From the NCBI RefSeq assembly GCF_020829625.1, contig NZ_JAIVFX010000011.1:1-64000 (forward strand): a stretch of DNA of 64,000 bases, given 5' to 3'. The translations under genes and the position numbers were made by a program. The notes under the pieces are model-generated. The model was given only the letters and a program-made list of their open reading frames with translations, had not been told where the DNA came from and did no database searches. Shown here one piece after another: positions 46,149 through 54,804 of this stretch. The DNA comes from Nostoc sp. XA010 (lineage in GTDB: Bacteria; Cyanobacteriota; Cyanobacteriia; Cyanobacteriales; Nostocaceae). How positions within the stretch are numbered: the stretch's first letter is position 1; every line of letters begins with the position of its first letter.

Positions 46149-46617
46149 AATTAGTTACACAGTGTCATTGTGAATGGAGCGTTCGCGGTAGCGTCTCGTA
46201 GAGAAGCGGAATGTAGGCGAAGCCTTCCCTGCTCGCGTAGCGTCTCTGTCAAAAGAAGGGTAGCAATCGCAAGGGTTGAGATTGCTTCTCTTCTCTACGA
46301 GAGGCTGCGCTCGTAATGACAAGTATTGAGCCAGACATAATATCAAAGACTCATTCACGGAGTTCAAAGACTCGTTCACGAGTATCAAAGGCTCATTCAC
46401 GAGTATCAAAGGCTCATTCACGAGTATCAAAGGCTCATTCACGAGTATCAAAGGCTCGTTTACGGAGTTCAATGACTCGTTAAGTACAATATAATATTGT
46501 GCCCCTACAATGGTTCTAAATATTAGAAGTTAGTACAGTGGTGCGTTACGGCAAAGGCTAACGCATCCTCCTAAAAATAGAAGTTAAAATACACGTACAT
46601 CAGGCTTAGGTGGATCT
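46149..46617. other. Intergenic region with dispersed repeats and 21-bp array
   Basis: After the ATPase stop come three copies of the GTAGCGTCTCGTAGAGA-type repeat (about 46187-46208, 46230-46250 and, inverted, 46283-46310), then the 21-bp array B. A GGTGCGTTACG palindrome half is near 46541. No gene is called. Confidence 0.55.
46341..46482. repeat. 21-bp tandem repeat array B (about 7 units)
   Basis: Units of the form GAGTATCAAAGGCTCATTCA plus one base, with GAGTTCAAAGACTCG variants at both edges. The core four are identical. Edge variants match the unit type of array C. Confidence 0.9.
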
Positions 46618-46932
46618 TTACCGCTTGTGCTGGCGTAATTGCTCTACTATATAGTCTTCCAGTTCTTGCCTTTCTCTCTTACTGGCATTTCGTTGATAAG
46701 TTCTTGCTGTTTCTTGCATAAACTTGCGTTTCTCGCTTGGAGAAGATTTGATACCTCCAGTGCCTTGCAGCTTTTGCTGTAATTCTTCCCAAGTCTTTTC
46801 ACCCACACTTTCGCCTAGTTTGGCCAGTACCTTTGGTAGTAATGTTCTTGCCTCTCTTTGAAAATCTTCTTCTGTCTCAAGGGAAGCTAAATCTATATTG
46901 CTAAAGTCGATATCGATTTGAAACTTACTCAT
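46618..46932 (-). CDS. Hypothetical protein
   Basis: A 104-residue highly charged helical protein, MSKFQIDIDFSNIDLASLET, with ARTLLPKVLAKLGESVGEKT and a basic tail (RTYQRNASKRERQELEDYIV). The glutamate/lysine periodicity suggests helices or a coiled coil; the tail could bind nucleic acid. No family was recognised. It is in a repeat-rich area and stands alone. Confidence 0.55.
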   Translation of the reverse strand: MSKFQIDIDFSNIDLASLETEEDFQREARTLLPKVLAKLGESVGEKTWEELQQKLQGTGGIKSSPSEKRKFMQETARTYQRNASKRERQELEDYIVEQLRQHKR

Positions 46933-47142
46933 AGAATTGTGTTTGTTCTTTTAACGATTATTACTACTATAGGGGGAAGATAGATTTTACTTTCCTGTCA
47001 ATTCTAGATAGCATACAAAGATAGCATGATCGAGCAGCTAGTAGATGGCAGGTTCTATTGGATCTGTTAACCCAACACTGACAAATATCACCAATGCTTT
47101 GCGCCTGGGCGTTTGCCTGCTTGAACCTATGAAATAAACTAT

Positions 47143-47508
47143 ATGGAAGCTTTCGTCACGAATTTGACGACTGTACTTGCTACAGTAGTTGATATTTTCA
47201 CTGGCATTATCATTGCGATCGCTGTTTTGGAAGCCGTAGTCAAGATCCTGGTTTTTTTCTTCAGTCGCCGTAAAAAGCTGAACCAGGCTAAAGAGGAAAT
47301 TCGGCTAGAGTTGGGTATGTGGCTGGCTCTTTGCCTTGAGTTTGCATTGGCCGCTGACATTTTACGTAGCACGATCGCTCCAACTTGGGATGAAATTGGT
47401 AAACTAGCTGCCATCATTGGCCTACGAACAATTCTGAATTTCTTTTTGGCAAAAGAAATTGAGCAAGCAAAGAATAAAAAGAACAATATCAAGGATGAAT
47501 CTTTTTAA
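47143..47508 (+). CDS. DUF1622 family membrane protein
   Basis: A 121-residue protein with a first membrane helix (VVDIFTGIIIAIAVLEAVVK), an amphipathic middle (RKKLNQAKEEIRLELGMWLA), the typical LELGMWLALCLEFALAADIL segment and a last helix (LAAIIGLRTILNFFLAKEIE). This fits DUF1622, a small membrane protein family of unknown function. Its last 14 bp overlap a second small membrane frame at 47495, which carries an in-frame stop. Confidence 0.85.
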   Translation: MEAFVTNLTTVLATVVDIFTGIIIAIAVLEAVVKILVFFFSRRKKLNQAKEEIRLELGMWLALCLEFALAADILRSTIAPTWDEIGKLAAIIGLRTILNFFLAKEIEQAKNKKNNIKDESF

Positions 47509-47880
47509 TTACTCATTAGGGACAGCAATCATCCAATCGTTAGGTTCTTTAGCGATCGCTGGTTATGTCATTGCTGCAATCTTTTCTCTAATTCTCAGGT
47601 GTAATATTTACCAGGCAAAACTTATGGTTGCAGCAAGTCTGTTAAAGACCATTAACTTGCAAACTTGAAGACAAATTCTGGTCTTTAGCGTTATCCTATC
47701 ACTTTGCATCTTTCTTAAGAAGGTATTTATTTGGGAGAAAACGCAAATTCTAACAATTAAATCTCACGTTGAATCATTAAAACAAGTTTTTACAAATAAT
47801 TTCAGATTGCTAATCAGAAGGATTTTACATATAGTTAATACCTCCATAACCAGGTTGGCAATATTAAAAATGCTATCTTA
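47495..47880 (+). pseudogene. Small membrane protein, interrupted by TGA
   Basis: Starting at ATG 47495, overlapping the DUF1622 gene by 14 bp, the frame reads MNLFNYSLGTAIIQSLGSLA, a helix, QAKLMVAASLLKTINLQT and then TGA at 47666-47668. The same frame continues with RQILVFSVILSLCIFLKKVF-IWEK, a second membrane helix, before less convincing sequence to a TAA at 47878. Tryptophan (TGG) at the stop would give QTWRQILVF. It looks like a small membrane partner of DUF1622 lost by one nonsense change; the truncated 57-residue form might still be made. Confidence 0.6.
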
Positions 47881-47919
47881 AAGGCAAAGGTCATTTGCTC
47901 AATTTTTGGGGAAAACGCT

Positions 47920-49002
47920 ATGACTACAACGCTTATAGAGGCTAATTCTATCGAGTCATTACTAGGTAAAGAGGCTGAAGACCTGCTTACCTACAAAGCA
48001 AAAGTTCCTACTGATTTACTACATTTGCCGGGGCCAGACTTTGTAGATCGCATCTGGCTCAACAGCGATCGCAACCCACAAGTAATACGTAATCTTCAGT
48101 TACTTTATTCTACTGGTCGTCTTGCATATACTGGGTATCTGTCTATTCTCCCGGTAGACCAAGGGATTGAACACTCAGCAGGTGCGTCTTTTGCGCCCAA
48201 TCCGATTTACTTTGACCCAGAAAATATTGTCAGGCTAGCGATCGCCGCAGGTTGCAATGCGGTTGCTACCACTTTGGGGACATTAGGTATTGTTTCGCGC
48301 AAGTATGCCCACAAAATCCCCTTCATTGCCAAAATCAATCACAACGAATTGCTGACTTTCCCCAATCAATTTGACCAGGTATTGTTTGCTGATGTAGAAC
48401 AAGCTTGGAATTTAGGGGCGGCCGCCGTAGGTGCGACAATTTACTTTGGTTCAGAGCATTCTACCAGACAAATTCAGGAAATCAGCAAAGCTTTTAAACG
48501 CGCCCATGAACTGGGGATGGTGACAATTCTCTGGTGTTATCTGCGGAACAATGCTTTTAAACAAGATAAAGATTACCACGTTGCGGCTGACCTCACCGGA
48601 CAGGCAAATCATTTGGGTGTGACGATTGAAGCCGACATTATCAAACAAAAGTTACCCGAAAATAACAATGGTTACGGTGCAATTGCCAAAGCCACTGGTA
48701 AGAGTTACGGCAAAACCGATGAGCGGGTTTACACAGAATTAACAACTGATCACCCAATTGATTTAACTCGTTACCAGGTGCTGAATTGCTATTCTGGGCG
48801 CGTGGGACTGATTAATTCTGGTGGCGCAACTGGTAAAAATGACTTCGCAGAAGCAGTACGCACGGCTGTAATTAATAAACGGGCTGGTGGTTCAGGATTA
48901 ATTTCTGGGCGAAAGACCTTCCAACGCCCCTTTGAGGAAGGTGTAAAACTGTTTCACGCCATTCAAGATGTTTATTTGTCGCCAGATGTGACTATAGCTT
49001 AG
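47920..49002 (+). CDS. Class I fructose-bisphosphate aldolase (DhnA/FbaB type)
   Basis: A 360-residue aldolase of the archaeal/DhnA type, which uses a Schiff-base lysine and splits fructose 1,6-bisphosphate or acts in the Calvin cycle. Typical blocks are [60 protein letters not shown] and the phosphate-binding end [20 protein letters not shown]. The N-terminal 40 residues are usual for bacterial homologues. The gene is complete. Candidate terminator-like palindromes follow (ACGCGATTTATCGCGT at 49084-49099). Confidence 0.93.
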   Translation: MTTTLIEANSIESLLGKEAEDLLTYKAKVPTDLLHLPGPDFVDRIWLNSDRNPQVIRNLQLLYSTGRLAYTGYLSILPVDQGIEHSAGASFAPNPIYFDPENIVRLAIAAGCNAVATTLGTLGIVSRKYAHKIPFIAKINHNELLTFPNQFDQVLFADVEQAWNLGAAAVGATIYFGSEHSTRQIQEISKAFKRAHELGMVTILWCYLRNNAFKQDKDYHVAADLTGQANHLGVTIEADIIKQKLPENNNGYGAIAKATGKSYGKTDERVYTELTTDHPIDLTRYQVLNCYSGRVGLINSGGATGKNDFAEAVRTAVINKRAGGSGLISGRKTFQRPFEEGVKLFHAIQDVYLSPDVTIA

Positions 49003-49503
49003 GGGAGCCTACGGTGTACACACAAGTCAGATCCAGTTTTACCCAAATCCGCTTGGGATCAGCCAGAAAGCCCTCACGTAGAGACGCGATTTATCGCGTT
49101 TAAATAACTGGTACGTTAAAGAGACGCGATAAATCGCCGTTTCTACAGAGAATGTACTCGTCAATTATTCCTTGACAGACTACTATTTCCAACTTGTGTG
49201 TACACCATAGCTTAGGGTAGCAGAGGAGTGGAGTTCAAATACTCGTCGGCGAGTATTAAAGACTCTTTAATGGAGTTCAAAGACTCATTAATGGAGTTCA
49301 AAGACTCATTAATGGAGTTCAAAGACTCTTTAATGGAGTTCAAAGACTCATTAATGGAGTTCAAAGACTCATTAATGGAGTTCAAAGACTCATTAATGGA
49401 GTTCAAAGACTCATTAATGGAGTTCAAAGACTCTTTAATGGAGTTCAAAGACTCATTCATCCCCTATTCCCTATGCCCAATTTTGATAATTACCAGAACC
49501 ACC
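49003..49503. other. Intergenic region with 21-bp array
   Basis: This region holds the palindromes ACGCGATTTATCGCGT (49084-49099, followed by TTAAATAA) and a related degenerate copy near 49124-49139, then the 21-bp array C at 49230-49460. The duplicated phrase GTGTACACA/TGTGTACACC lies at 49013-49022 and 49196-49206. No gene besides the repeat-derived frames. Confidence 0.5.
49230..49460. repeat. 21-bp tandem repeat array C (11 units)
   Basis: Eleven 21-bp units, mostly GAGTTCAAAGACTCATTAAT plus one base, with edge variants GAGTATTAAAGACTC and GAGTTCAAATACTCG at the left. In the plus frame of the following methyltransferase gene each unit reads MEFKDSL, and the frame is open from 49228 through to 50148. 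Confidence 0.92.
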
Positions 49504-50148
49504 ATGATCGAAAGCGCAGTTCGCAAACAGTACGGCCATCTAGCATCTGTGTATGATCGACGCTGGAAAAGGTACATTGCCGATACGCTCTCTTTTCTGA
49601 AAACTTGGGCACAAATCTCACCAATAGACACTGTACTCGATGTTGCTTGCGGAACAGGTGAATTTGAAAAGCTGCTGCTGACTGAAAATTCAACGCAAAG
49701 CATTGTAGGTGTAGATATTTCAGATAAAATGCTGGCAATTGCTCAACAGAAATGTAGCGCTTTTCCTCAAGTCTCATTTCATATCGCTAGCGCGTCAGCG
49801 TTACCTTTCCCTAGCAACAGTTTTGATGTCATTGTATCTGCCAGTTCATTTCATTTCTTTGACGATCCATTAGCAGCGTTAATAGAGATGAGGCGTGTTC
49901 TGAAGCCTGATGGCAAAGTTGTGATTCTGGATTGGTGTAAAGATTATTTATTTTGCAAGATTCTCGACATAACACTGAAGATTTTTGACTCAGCGCATCA
50001 GCAGTGTTACACCCAAAAAGAATTTCACCACTTACTTACCTCTGCCAACTTTACAGTTTCTCAGGCAACTAAAGTTCGTTTTGGTGTATTTTGGGGGCTG
50101 ATGATAGCTACAGCTAGCCTCAAAGCCGAACCGACTAAGGAATTATAA
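49504..50148 (+). CDS. Class I SAM-dependent methyltransferase
   Basis: A 214-residue methyltransferase starting MIESAVRKQYGHLASVYDRR. The SAM motif I is VLDVACGTGEFE, motif II-like IVGVDISDKMLA, and motif post-I VIVSASSFHFFDDPLAALIE; the type is that of UbiE/MenG-like enzymes with a short C-terminal lobe. ATG at 49504 is chosen because relatives start there; the same frame is open upstream through the 21-bp array, so a repeat-extended form is possible in principle. The substrate is unknown. It ends 69 bp before the aminotransferase start. Confidence 0.87.
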   Translation: MIESAVRKQYGHLASVYDRRWKRYIADTLSFLKTWAQISPIDTVLDVACGTGEFEKLLLTENSTQSIVGVDISDKMLAIAQQKCSAFPQVSFHIASASALPFPSNSFDVIVSASSFHFFDDPLAALIEMRRVLKPDGKVVILDWCKDYLFCKILDITLKIFDSAHQQCYTQKEFHHLLTSANFTVSQATKVRFGVFWGLMIATASLKAEPTKEL

Positions 50149-50217
50149 AAAGGCAAAGATCGGTAGGGATTCTGGGATATCCTTATATAAGTGAAAGATT
50201 TGCCAAAAATAGTAAGA

Positions 50218-51384
50218 ATGAAGCTGGCAGCAAGAGTAAGTCAGGTAACACCTTCATTAACCTTAGCGATCGCAGCCAAGGCTAAGGCACTGAAGGCAGA
50301 AGGAATAGATGTTTGTAGTTTTAGCGCTGGAGAACCAGATTTTGATACCCCAGCGCATATTAAAGCCGCAGCAGTAAAAGCTTTGGAAGAAGGCAAAACC
50401 AAATATGGTGCAGTAGCCGGAGAACCAAAGTTAAGGGAAGCGATCGCCCATAAGCTTAAAATTGATAACGGTCTTGATTACAAGTCTGAGAATGTCATCG
50501 TCACCAATGGCGGTAAGCATTCTCTGTACAACTTAATCGTGGCGCTGATCGATCCAGGTGATGAGGTAATTATTCCTGCACCCTACTGGTTAAGTTATCC
50601 CGAAATGGTGACTTTGGTTGGTGGAGTCCCGGTAATTGTCCCTACAGATGCAACGACGGGTTATAAAATTACTCCCGAACAACTCCGTAAAGCAATCACG
50701 CCGAAGACAAAGTTATTTATCCTCAACTCTCCATCTAATCCCACAGGGATGGTTTACACGCCAGATGAAATCAAAGCACTGGCAAAAGTAGTAGTTGATG
50801 CAGATATCTTTGTCGTCTCCGATGAGATTTACGAAAAGATTCTCTACGACGGTGCAGAACATATCACCATCGGTTCTCTTGGGAAGGAAATTTTTAACCG
50901 CACTTTGATTAGTAATGGGTTTGCGAAGGCTTATTCCATGACTGGGTGGCGTCTCGGCTATTTAGCGGGGCCTGTGGAAATCATTAAAGCCGCGAGTACC
51001 ATCCAAGGGCATAGTACATCTAACGTGTGTACCTTTGCCCAATATGGTGCGATCGCAGCGCTACAAAGTTCTCAAGATTGTGTCGAAGAGATGCGCCAAG
51101 CCTTCGCTAAACGCCGACAGGTGATGCTAGACAGACTCAACGCCATTCCCGGATTGAGTACCGCAAAACCAGATGGCGCTTTTTATCTGTTTCCTGATAT
51201 CAGCAAAACCGGTCTAAAATCCTTAGAATTTTGTGACGCCTTGCTGGAAAAACATCAAGTTGCAGTCATTCCCGGAATTGCTTTTGGCGCTGATGACAAC
51301 ATTCGCCTTTCCTACGCCACAGATATGGCGACGATTGAAAAGGGAATGGATAGATTAGAGAAATTTGTCAAGTCGCGTATTTAG
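50218..51384 (+). CDS. Pyridoxal phosphate-dependent aspartate/aromatic aminotransferase (class I)
   Basis: A 388-residue fold type I aminotransferase starting [20 protein letters not shown]; an in-frame GTG at 50191 is less likely. It has the substrate-side [18 protein letters not shown], the [11 protein letters not shown] motif, the PLP-binding aspartate and tyrosine ([14 protein letters not shown]), the Schiff-base lysine in [20 protein letters not shown] and the carboxylate-binding arginine in NIRLSYAT. This fits the Thermus-type (subgroup Ib) aspartate aminotransferase, often also active on prephenate. Complete. Confidence 0.93.
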   Translation: MKLAARVSQVTPSLTLAIAAKAKALKAEGIDVCSFSAGEPDFDTPAHIKAAAVKALEEGKTKYGAVAGEPKLREAIAHKLKIDNGLDYKSENVIVTNGGKHSLYNLIVALIDPGDEVIIPAPYWLSYPEMVTLVGGVPVIVPTDATTGYKITPEQLRKAITPKTKLFILNSPSNPTGMVYTPDEIKALAKVVVDADIFVVSDEIYEKILYDGAEHITIGSLGKEIFNRTLISNGFAKAYSMTGWRLGYLAGPVEIIKAASTIQGHSTSNVCTFAQYGAIAALQSSQDCVEEMRQAFAKRRQVMLDRLNAIPGLSTAKPDGAFYLFPDISKTGLKSLEFCDALLEKHQVAVIPGIAFGADDNIRLSYATDMATIEKGMDRLEKFVKSRI

Positions 51385-51489
51385 TTGTTTGTCATTTGTC
51401 ATTTGTCATTTGTGAGGAGAATTTAGCGACTCTCCAACTTTTAACTCCACCTTTTCGACTTAGAACGGGTGGAGTTCATTTTTAAACCG

Positions 51490-51600
51490 GAAGTTTCGAG
51501 TACCAAGGCTGAAGTTTCGAGTTCCAAGGCTAAAGTTTCGAGTTCCAAGGCTAAAGTTTCGAGTTCCAAGCTTGAAGTTTCGAGTTCCAAGCTTGAAGTT
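51490..51600. repeat. 21-bp tandem repeat array D (about 5.3 units)
   Basis: Units of the form AAGTTTCGAGTTCCAAGGCT plus one base. The half GAGTTCCAAGGCT lines up with GAGTATCAAAGGCT of array B, so this is a divergent member of the same family. The array runs directly into the HigB-like relic. Confidence 0.85.
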
Positions 51601-51690
51601 ACGTTATCGTATTCTTGATGCGTTCCAATAAAACGAATAAAAATAATTTCAATATCATAACTGCGGATTTTACCATGACTGAACGTCACC
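51601..51690 (-). pseudogene. HigB-type toxin relic (C-terminal fragment)
   Basis: The minus frame reads KIRSYDIEIIFIRFIGTHQE then YDNV, the C-terminal strand and FIRFIGTHxEYD signature of HigB-like mRNA-cleaving toxins. The N-terminal part is missing, replaced by a dispersed GACGCTGCGCGAACA-type repeat; the C-terminal end runs straight into array D. No HigA antitoxin is nearby. Confidence 0.6.
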
Positions 51691-51852
51691 GTTGAGCGTC
51701 TGGGGGTTTCCCCCATGAGCGACTGGCGTCGGGTTAAGAGATTTGTTCGCGCAGCGTCTCCCAAGGCGAGAAGCAACTGGCGTGCGACTTCCACTCGCTT
51801 GGTGCAAGAAAACCATCAAAATCATCCCACACAGATGCAACGTCTCAAGTAT

Positions 51853-52605
51853 CTACTTGTGAAGTTGGTTGATGATTTCCAGTGTTTTTTGGTAATCCTC
51901 TATTTTTCCTTGTTGTTTAAAGATATCTGCGGCTTGCTGGAAGTCAGTAATTGCCCCCTTGTTATCTCCCAATTGGATGCGGACAATACCCCGATTACCG
52001 TAAGCTTGTGCATAGTTGGGATTAATCCGCAAAACTTGGTTGAAATCTTCGATTGCCCCCTTTTTATCTCCCAATTCGGCGCGGGCAATACCCCGGCTAC
52101 CGTAAGCTTCGGCATCGTTGGGATTAATCCGCAAAGCTTGGTTGTAATCTTCGATTGCCCCCTTTTGATCTCCCAATTGGGCGCGGGTAATACCCCGGTT
52201 GTAGTAGACTTCAGGTAAGTTGGGATTAATCCGCAAAGCTTGGTTGTAATCTTCGATTGCCCCCTTGTTATCTCCCAAATCATCGCGGACAATACCCCGG
52301 TGGCTGTAAGCTTTGGCAAAGTTAGGATTGAGGCGAATTGCTTCAGTATAAGTTGCGATCGCTCCTTGCAAATCTCCTTTCTTTTGCTTATCCAAACCCT
52401 GATTAAAGAAATCTTCAGCTGTGAGTGTTGCAACTTTGGCAGCATCAGTTAGACGAATTACCAAGAAATTTATGTCGCTAGGATAACTGGGCTGATTAAT
52501 GCTGGCAGTAGTGGTAAATGTAGTCAAGGTTGCTATGGCTAAGGTTTTTGCAACCCCTATCGACAATTGAGAAAACAATAATTGTCTTATAAATAACATA
52601 AACAA
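51853..52605 (-). CDS. TPR-repeat protein with N-terminal signal or anchor
   Basis: A 250-residue protein. A hydrophobic N-terminus (MFMLFIRQLLFSQLSIGVAK, ending in TTTASINQ) acts as a signal peptide or anchor. From about residue 63 there are about five tetratricopeptide repeats, most with the pattern GDxKGAIEDYNQALRINPNx, and a last partial repeat (ADIFKQQGKIEDYQKTLEII). The repeats are so similar that they look recently amplified. Such proteins are periplasmic or thylakoid-lumen scaffolds; the partner is unknown. An internal ATG at codon 3 is an alternative start. Confidence 0.88.
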   Translation of the reverse strand: MFMLFIRQLLFSQLSIGVAKTLAIATLTTFTTTASINQPSYPSDINFLVIRLTDAAKVATLTAEDFFNQGLDKQKKGDLQGAIATYTEAIRLNPNFAKAYSHRGIVRDDLGDNKGAIEDYNQALRINPNLPEVYYNRGITRAQLGDQKGAIEDYNQALRINPNDAEAYGSRGIARAELGDKKGAIEDFNQVLRINPNYAQAYGNRGIVRIQLGDNKGAITDFQQAADIFKQQGKIEDYQKTLEIINQLHK

Positions 52606-52680
52606 TAAATGTTATTGTTGAGTGATTATAGAAAATACTACAGGCTTACTAAGGAACTTTACGGCAATTTATCTCTAAGC

Positions 52681-52848
52681 GGTTGTTTGAAAAGTTTTAG
52701 GCGAATAGAATTCGCTACTACACAAACTTAGTCCACCTCCGTGGACTAAGAGAAAATCAATAATTTTAACGCACGGAGGTGGGTTTTGACTGTGTAGCCG
52801 CGATTTCCAGTTGCCCGGTGAGTAATAAATTAGACTTTTCAAACAACC
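52681..52848. mobile_element. 168-bp MITE with 7-bp target duplication
   Basis: The arms GGTTGTTTGAAAAGT (52681-52695) and ACTTTTCAAACAACC (52834-52848) are perfect 15-bp inverted repeats. The flanks carry the direct repeat TCTAAGC at 52674-52680 and 52849-52855, a 7-bp target-site duplication. It has no coding capacity. Inside are the palindrome CTTAGTCCACCTCCGTGGAC and the phrase TGTGTAGCCGCGATTTCCAG. An insertion sequence with the same ends would be needed for movement. Confidence 0.82.
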
Positions 52849-52966
52849 TCTAAGCATCAAAATATGTAAAATAGTTCATTACACTACTAAACATTTTTTT
52901 AATTGCAAGTCTTTTAACCTGATGTTCAGGGTTCTCAGCCTTATGTTTTCTTGAAGTTCCGCACAT

Positions 52967-53533
52967 TCACACAAACAACTGCGCTACAATACAAACAAAA
53001 TTTGGTAACAAAGGTGAAAATAAGTCATCTGTTGCAAATAATGTTGCCACTAATTTCAGAACTGCTTTTTCTCGGCGATACACTTCAACTTGTTGTAATT
53101 GCCAGTTCAAAATCCAATATTCTTGAACTCCTCTAGAAGCATATAATTTTAACTTAACTTCCCTATCGCGTCGTTCGTTTTGTACTCCAGGGGAAAGTAC
53201 TTCTACAACCAGTTCTGGCGCTCCTGTTAAATGTCCTTCATTGTCAAGTAAAAGGGCGAGGCGTTCTTTACTTACCCAAACCACATCGGGAATAACATTA
53301 TCTGCATCAGTAAAAATAATTCCTGGTGTTGGGACAGCCTCACCAAGACCTGTTGAGAGTGACCAAGTTCTTAATTCTGCATAAATATTACCAGTAGCTT
53401 TTTGATGCCCCCAATGCGGTGCCCTAGTCACAAATAATTCCCCATCGATAATTTCGTAGCGATTACCATTATCTGGCAATAACTCTAAGTCTGTGATTGT
53501 CCAACGTATCCGTTCATCAATGGTTTGGCTCAT
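52967..53533 (-). CDS. Uma2 family (PD-(D/E)XK-like) protein
   Basis: A 188-residue protein: MSQTIDERIRWTITDLELLP at the start, then YEIIDGELFVTRAPHWGHQK, FTDADNVIPDVVWVSKERLA and the core APELVVEVLSPGVQNERRDR with the acidic E-V pair, then GVQEYWILNWQLQQVEVYRR. It fits the Uma2 family with a restriction-endonuclease fold. It is 25-30% like the Uma2 gene at 37254-37877 by eye, with the same motif order. The C-terminal end is a little frayed (FVCIVAQLFV). The MITE at 52681-52848 lies 118 bp past its stop. Confidence 0.85.
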   Translation of the reverse strand: MSQTIDERIRWTITDLELLPDNGNRYEIIDGELFVTRAPHWGHQKATGNIYAELRTWSLSTGLGEAVPTPGIIFTDADNVIPDVVWVSKERLALLLDNEGHLTGAPELVVEVLSPGVQNERRDREVKLKLYASRGVQEYWILNWQLQQVEVYRREKAVLKLVATLFATDDLFSPLLPNFVCIVAQLFV

Positions 53534-53616
53534 AGGAACCTCTAAAATATTGATACTAATATCCTAATGTTATTTGTCATTTCTCATTCTCCTCCATGCC
53601 CAATGCCACAGCACAT

Positions 53617-54804
53617 CTACATCAACTCCATCTCTCGCAACCCCTGGCGTAGTCTCTTCGCTTCTTCGGGATTATACCTTTCATGAAGGGCGATCGCTTT
53701 TTTAAAAGCTGTTAAACTATCTTGATGATTGCCAACTTTCAGCAACACTACTCCTAAATTTTGATAGGCTTCGGCATAGTTGGGATTTAAGGTGATTGCA
53801 TGTTGATAATATACGATCGCATCTGTAAATAAACCCAAAGCTTTAAATATCATCGCCAAATTATAATGTCCAAAAACAAAATTAGGGTCAATCTTCAAAG
53901 TTGTGGCGTAAGCAGTTTTTGCACCGTTTAAATCTCCTGCTGCTTTGAGTAAGTTACCCAAGTTAATGTATGCTCCTAATTTGAGCATGGGGTAAATTGG
54001 CAATTTGATAGCAGCTTGATAATGAGAAATAGCCTGTGGGGATTTTTGCAACCGACTGTAAGCAATGCCTAAATGATAGTGGAGTTCATATAAAATATCG
54101 TAGTTTTCTTCAGCAGTAGTAATTCCTCGTCTAAGCAACTCCATACCTTTGGTAATTTTTCCAGTTTCCACATACAATGCCCCTAATTTACTGCAAACAT
54201 AGGGATCATCAGGATGAGTAGCGAGAAATCCTTCCATTGCTGTAGCTGCTTTGGCATATTTGTTATTTTGAGCGATCGCACTTTTTTGATATCCTACGTG
54301 TAAAAGTGCCACTCCTGGTAAATAACCTACTTGCCAATGAGGTTCTTTGGCTATAATTGCTGACACACTATCATCGACTAAGGCATGATAAGGACGGTCA
54401 AAGCGAATATCTGGATGATTGCGGAACAGCCTGGAAACCAGAGAATAGGGAGATTGTTCTGCACCAATTTCGTGGCGGACGAGGTTGATGAGCAGGTATT
54501 CATCTCTTGCGATCGCCTCTCGCAACTGCGGTACAATTGCTGGTGTGAGAGTTTCATCAGCATCTAATACCAGAATCCAATCACCAGTGACATATTTTAG
54601 AGCTGCATTGCGGGCAGCACTGAAGTCATTACACCATTTAAAATGATAGACTTTTGCACCGAGTTGTTGGGCAATATTAGGAGTGCGATCAATTGAGCCT
54701 GTATCCAAGACTACCATTTCATCCACCACTTTTCGGACACTGCTCAGACATTTAGGCAGTGTTGCTGCTTCATTTTTCACAATCATGCACAGACTGAGTT
54801 TCAT
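53617..54804 (-). CDS. Family 2 glycosyltransferase with TPR domain
   Basis: About 395 residues. The N-terminal 230 form a GT-A glycosyltransferase: MKLSLCMIVKNEAATLPKCL, MVVLDTGSIDRTPNIAQQLG and the metal-binding GDWILVLDADETL (DxD-type). Several TPR repeats follow (AYINLGNLLKAAGDLNGAKT, then FGHYNLAMIFKALGLF and AEAYQNLGVVLLKVGN). ATG at 54804 is preferred over that at 54849, whose first 15 residues (MVTTSKKFEPEFIGN) look untranslated. The sugar acceptor is unknown; such enzymes glycosylate proteins or surface polysaccharides. Confidence 0.9.
   Translation of the reverse strand: MKLSLCMIVKNEAATLPKCLSSVRKVVDEMVVLDTGSIDRTPNIAQQLGAKVYHFKWCNDFSAARNAALKYVTGDWILVLDADETLTPAIVPQLREAIARDEYLLINLVRHEIGAEQSPYSLVSRLFRNHPDIRFDRPYHALVDDSVSAIIAKEPHWQVGYLPGVALLHVGYQKSAIAQNNKYAKAATAMEGFLATHPDDPYVCSKLGALYVETGKITKGMELLRRGITTAEENYDILYELHYHLGIAYSRLQKSPQAISHYQAAIKLPIYPMLKLGAYINLGNLLKAAGDLNGAKTAYATTLKIDPNFVFGHYNLAMIFKALGLFTDAIVYYQHAITLNPNYAEAYQNLGVVLLKVGNHQDSLTAFKKAIALHERYNPEEAKRLRQGLREMELM

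Larger units (their letters stand above)
51385..51852. other. Intergenic region with array D and toxin relic
   Basis: After the aminotransferase stop there are TCATTTGTCATTTGTCATTT repeats (about 51391-51412), the 21-bp array D, a HigB-like relic and a GACGCTGCGCGAACA-type repeat near 51740-51765. A minus-strand frame at 51441-51794 spans all three and is not a genuine gene. Confidence 0.6.

Noticed and set aside
46155-46472. 105-codon minus frame with VNEPLIL repeats
   Set aside because: It arises from array B and dispersed palindromes; no start signal or family.
51441-51794. 117-codon minus frame with LELETLA repeats
   Set aside because: It is a chance fusion of a dispersed repeat, a HigB relic and array D.
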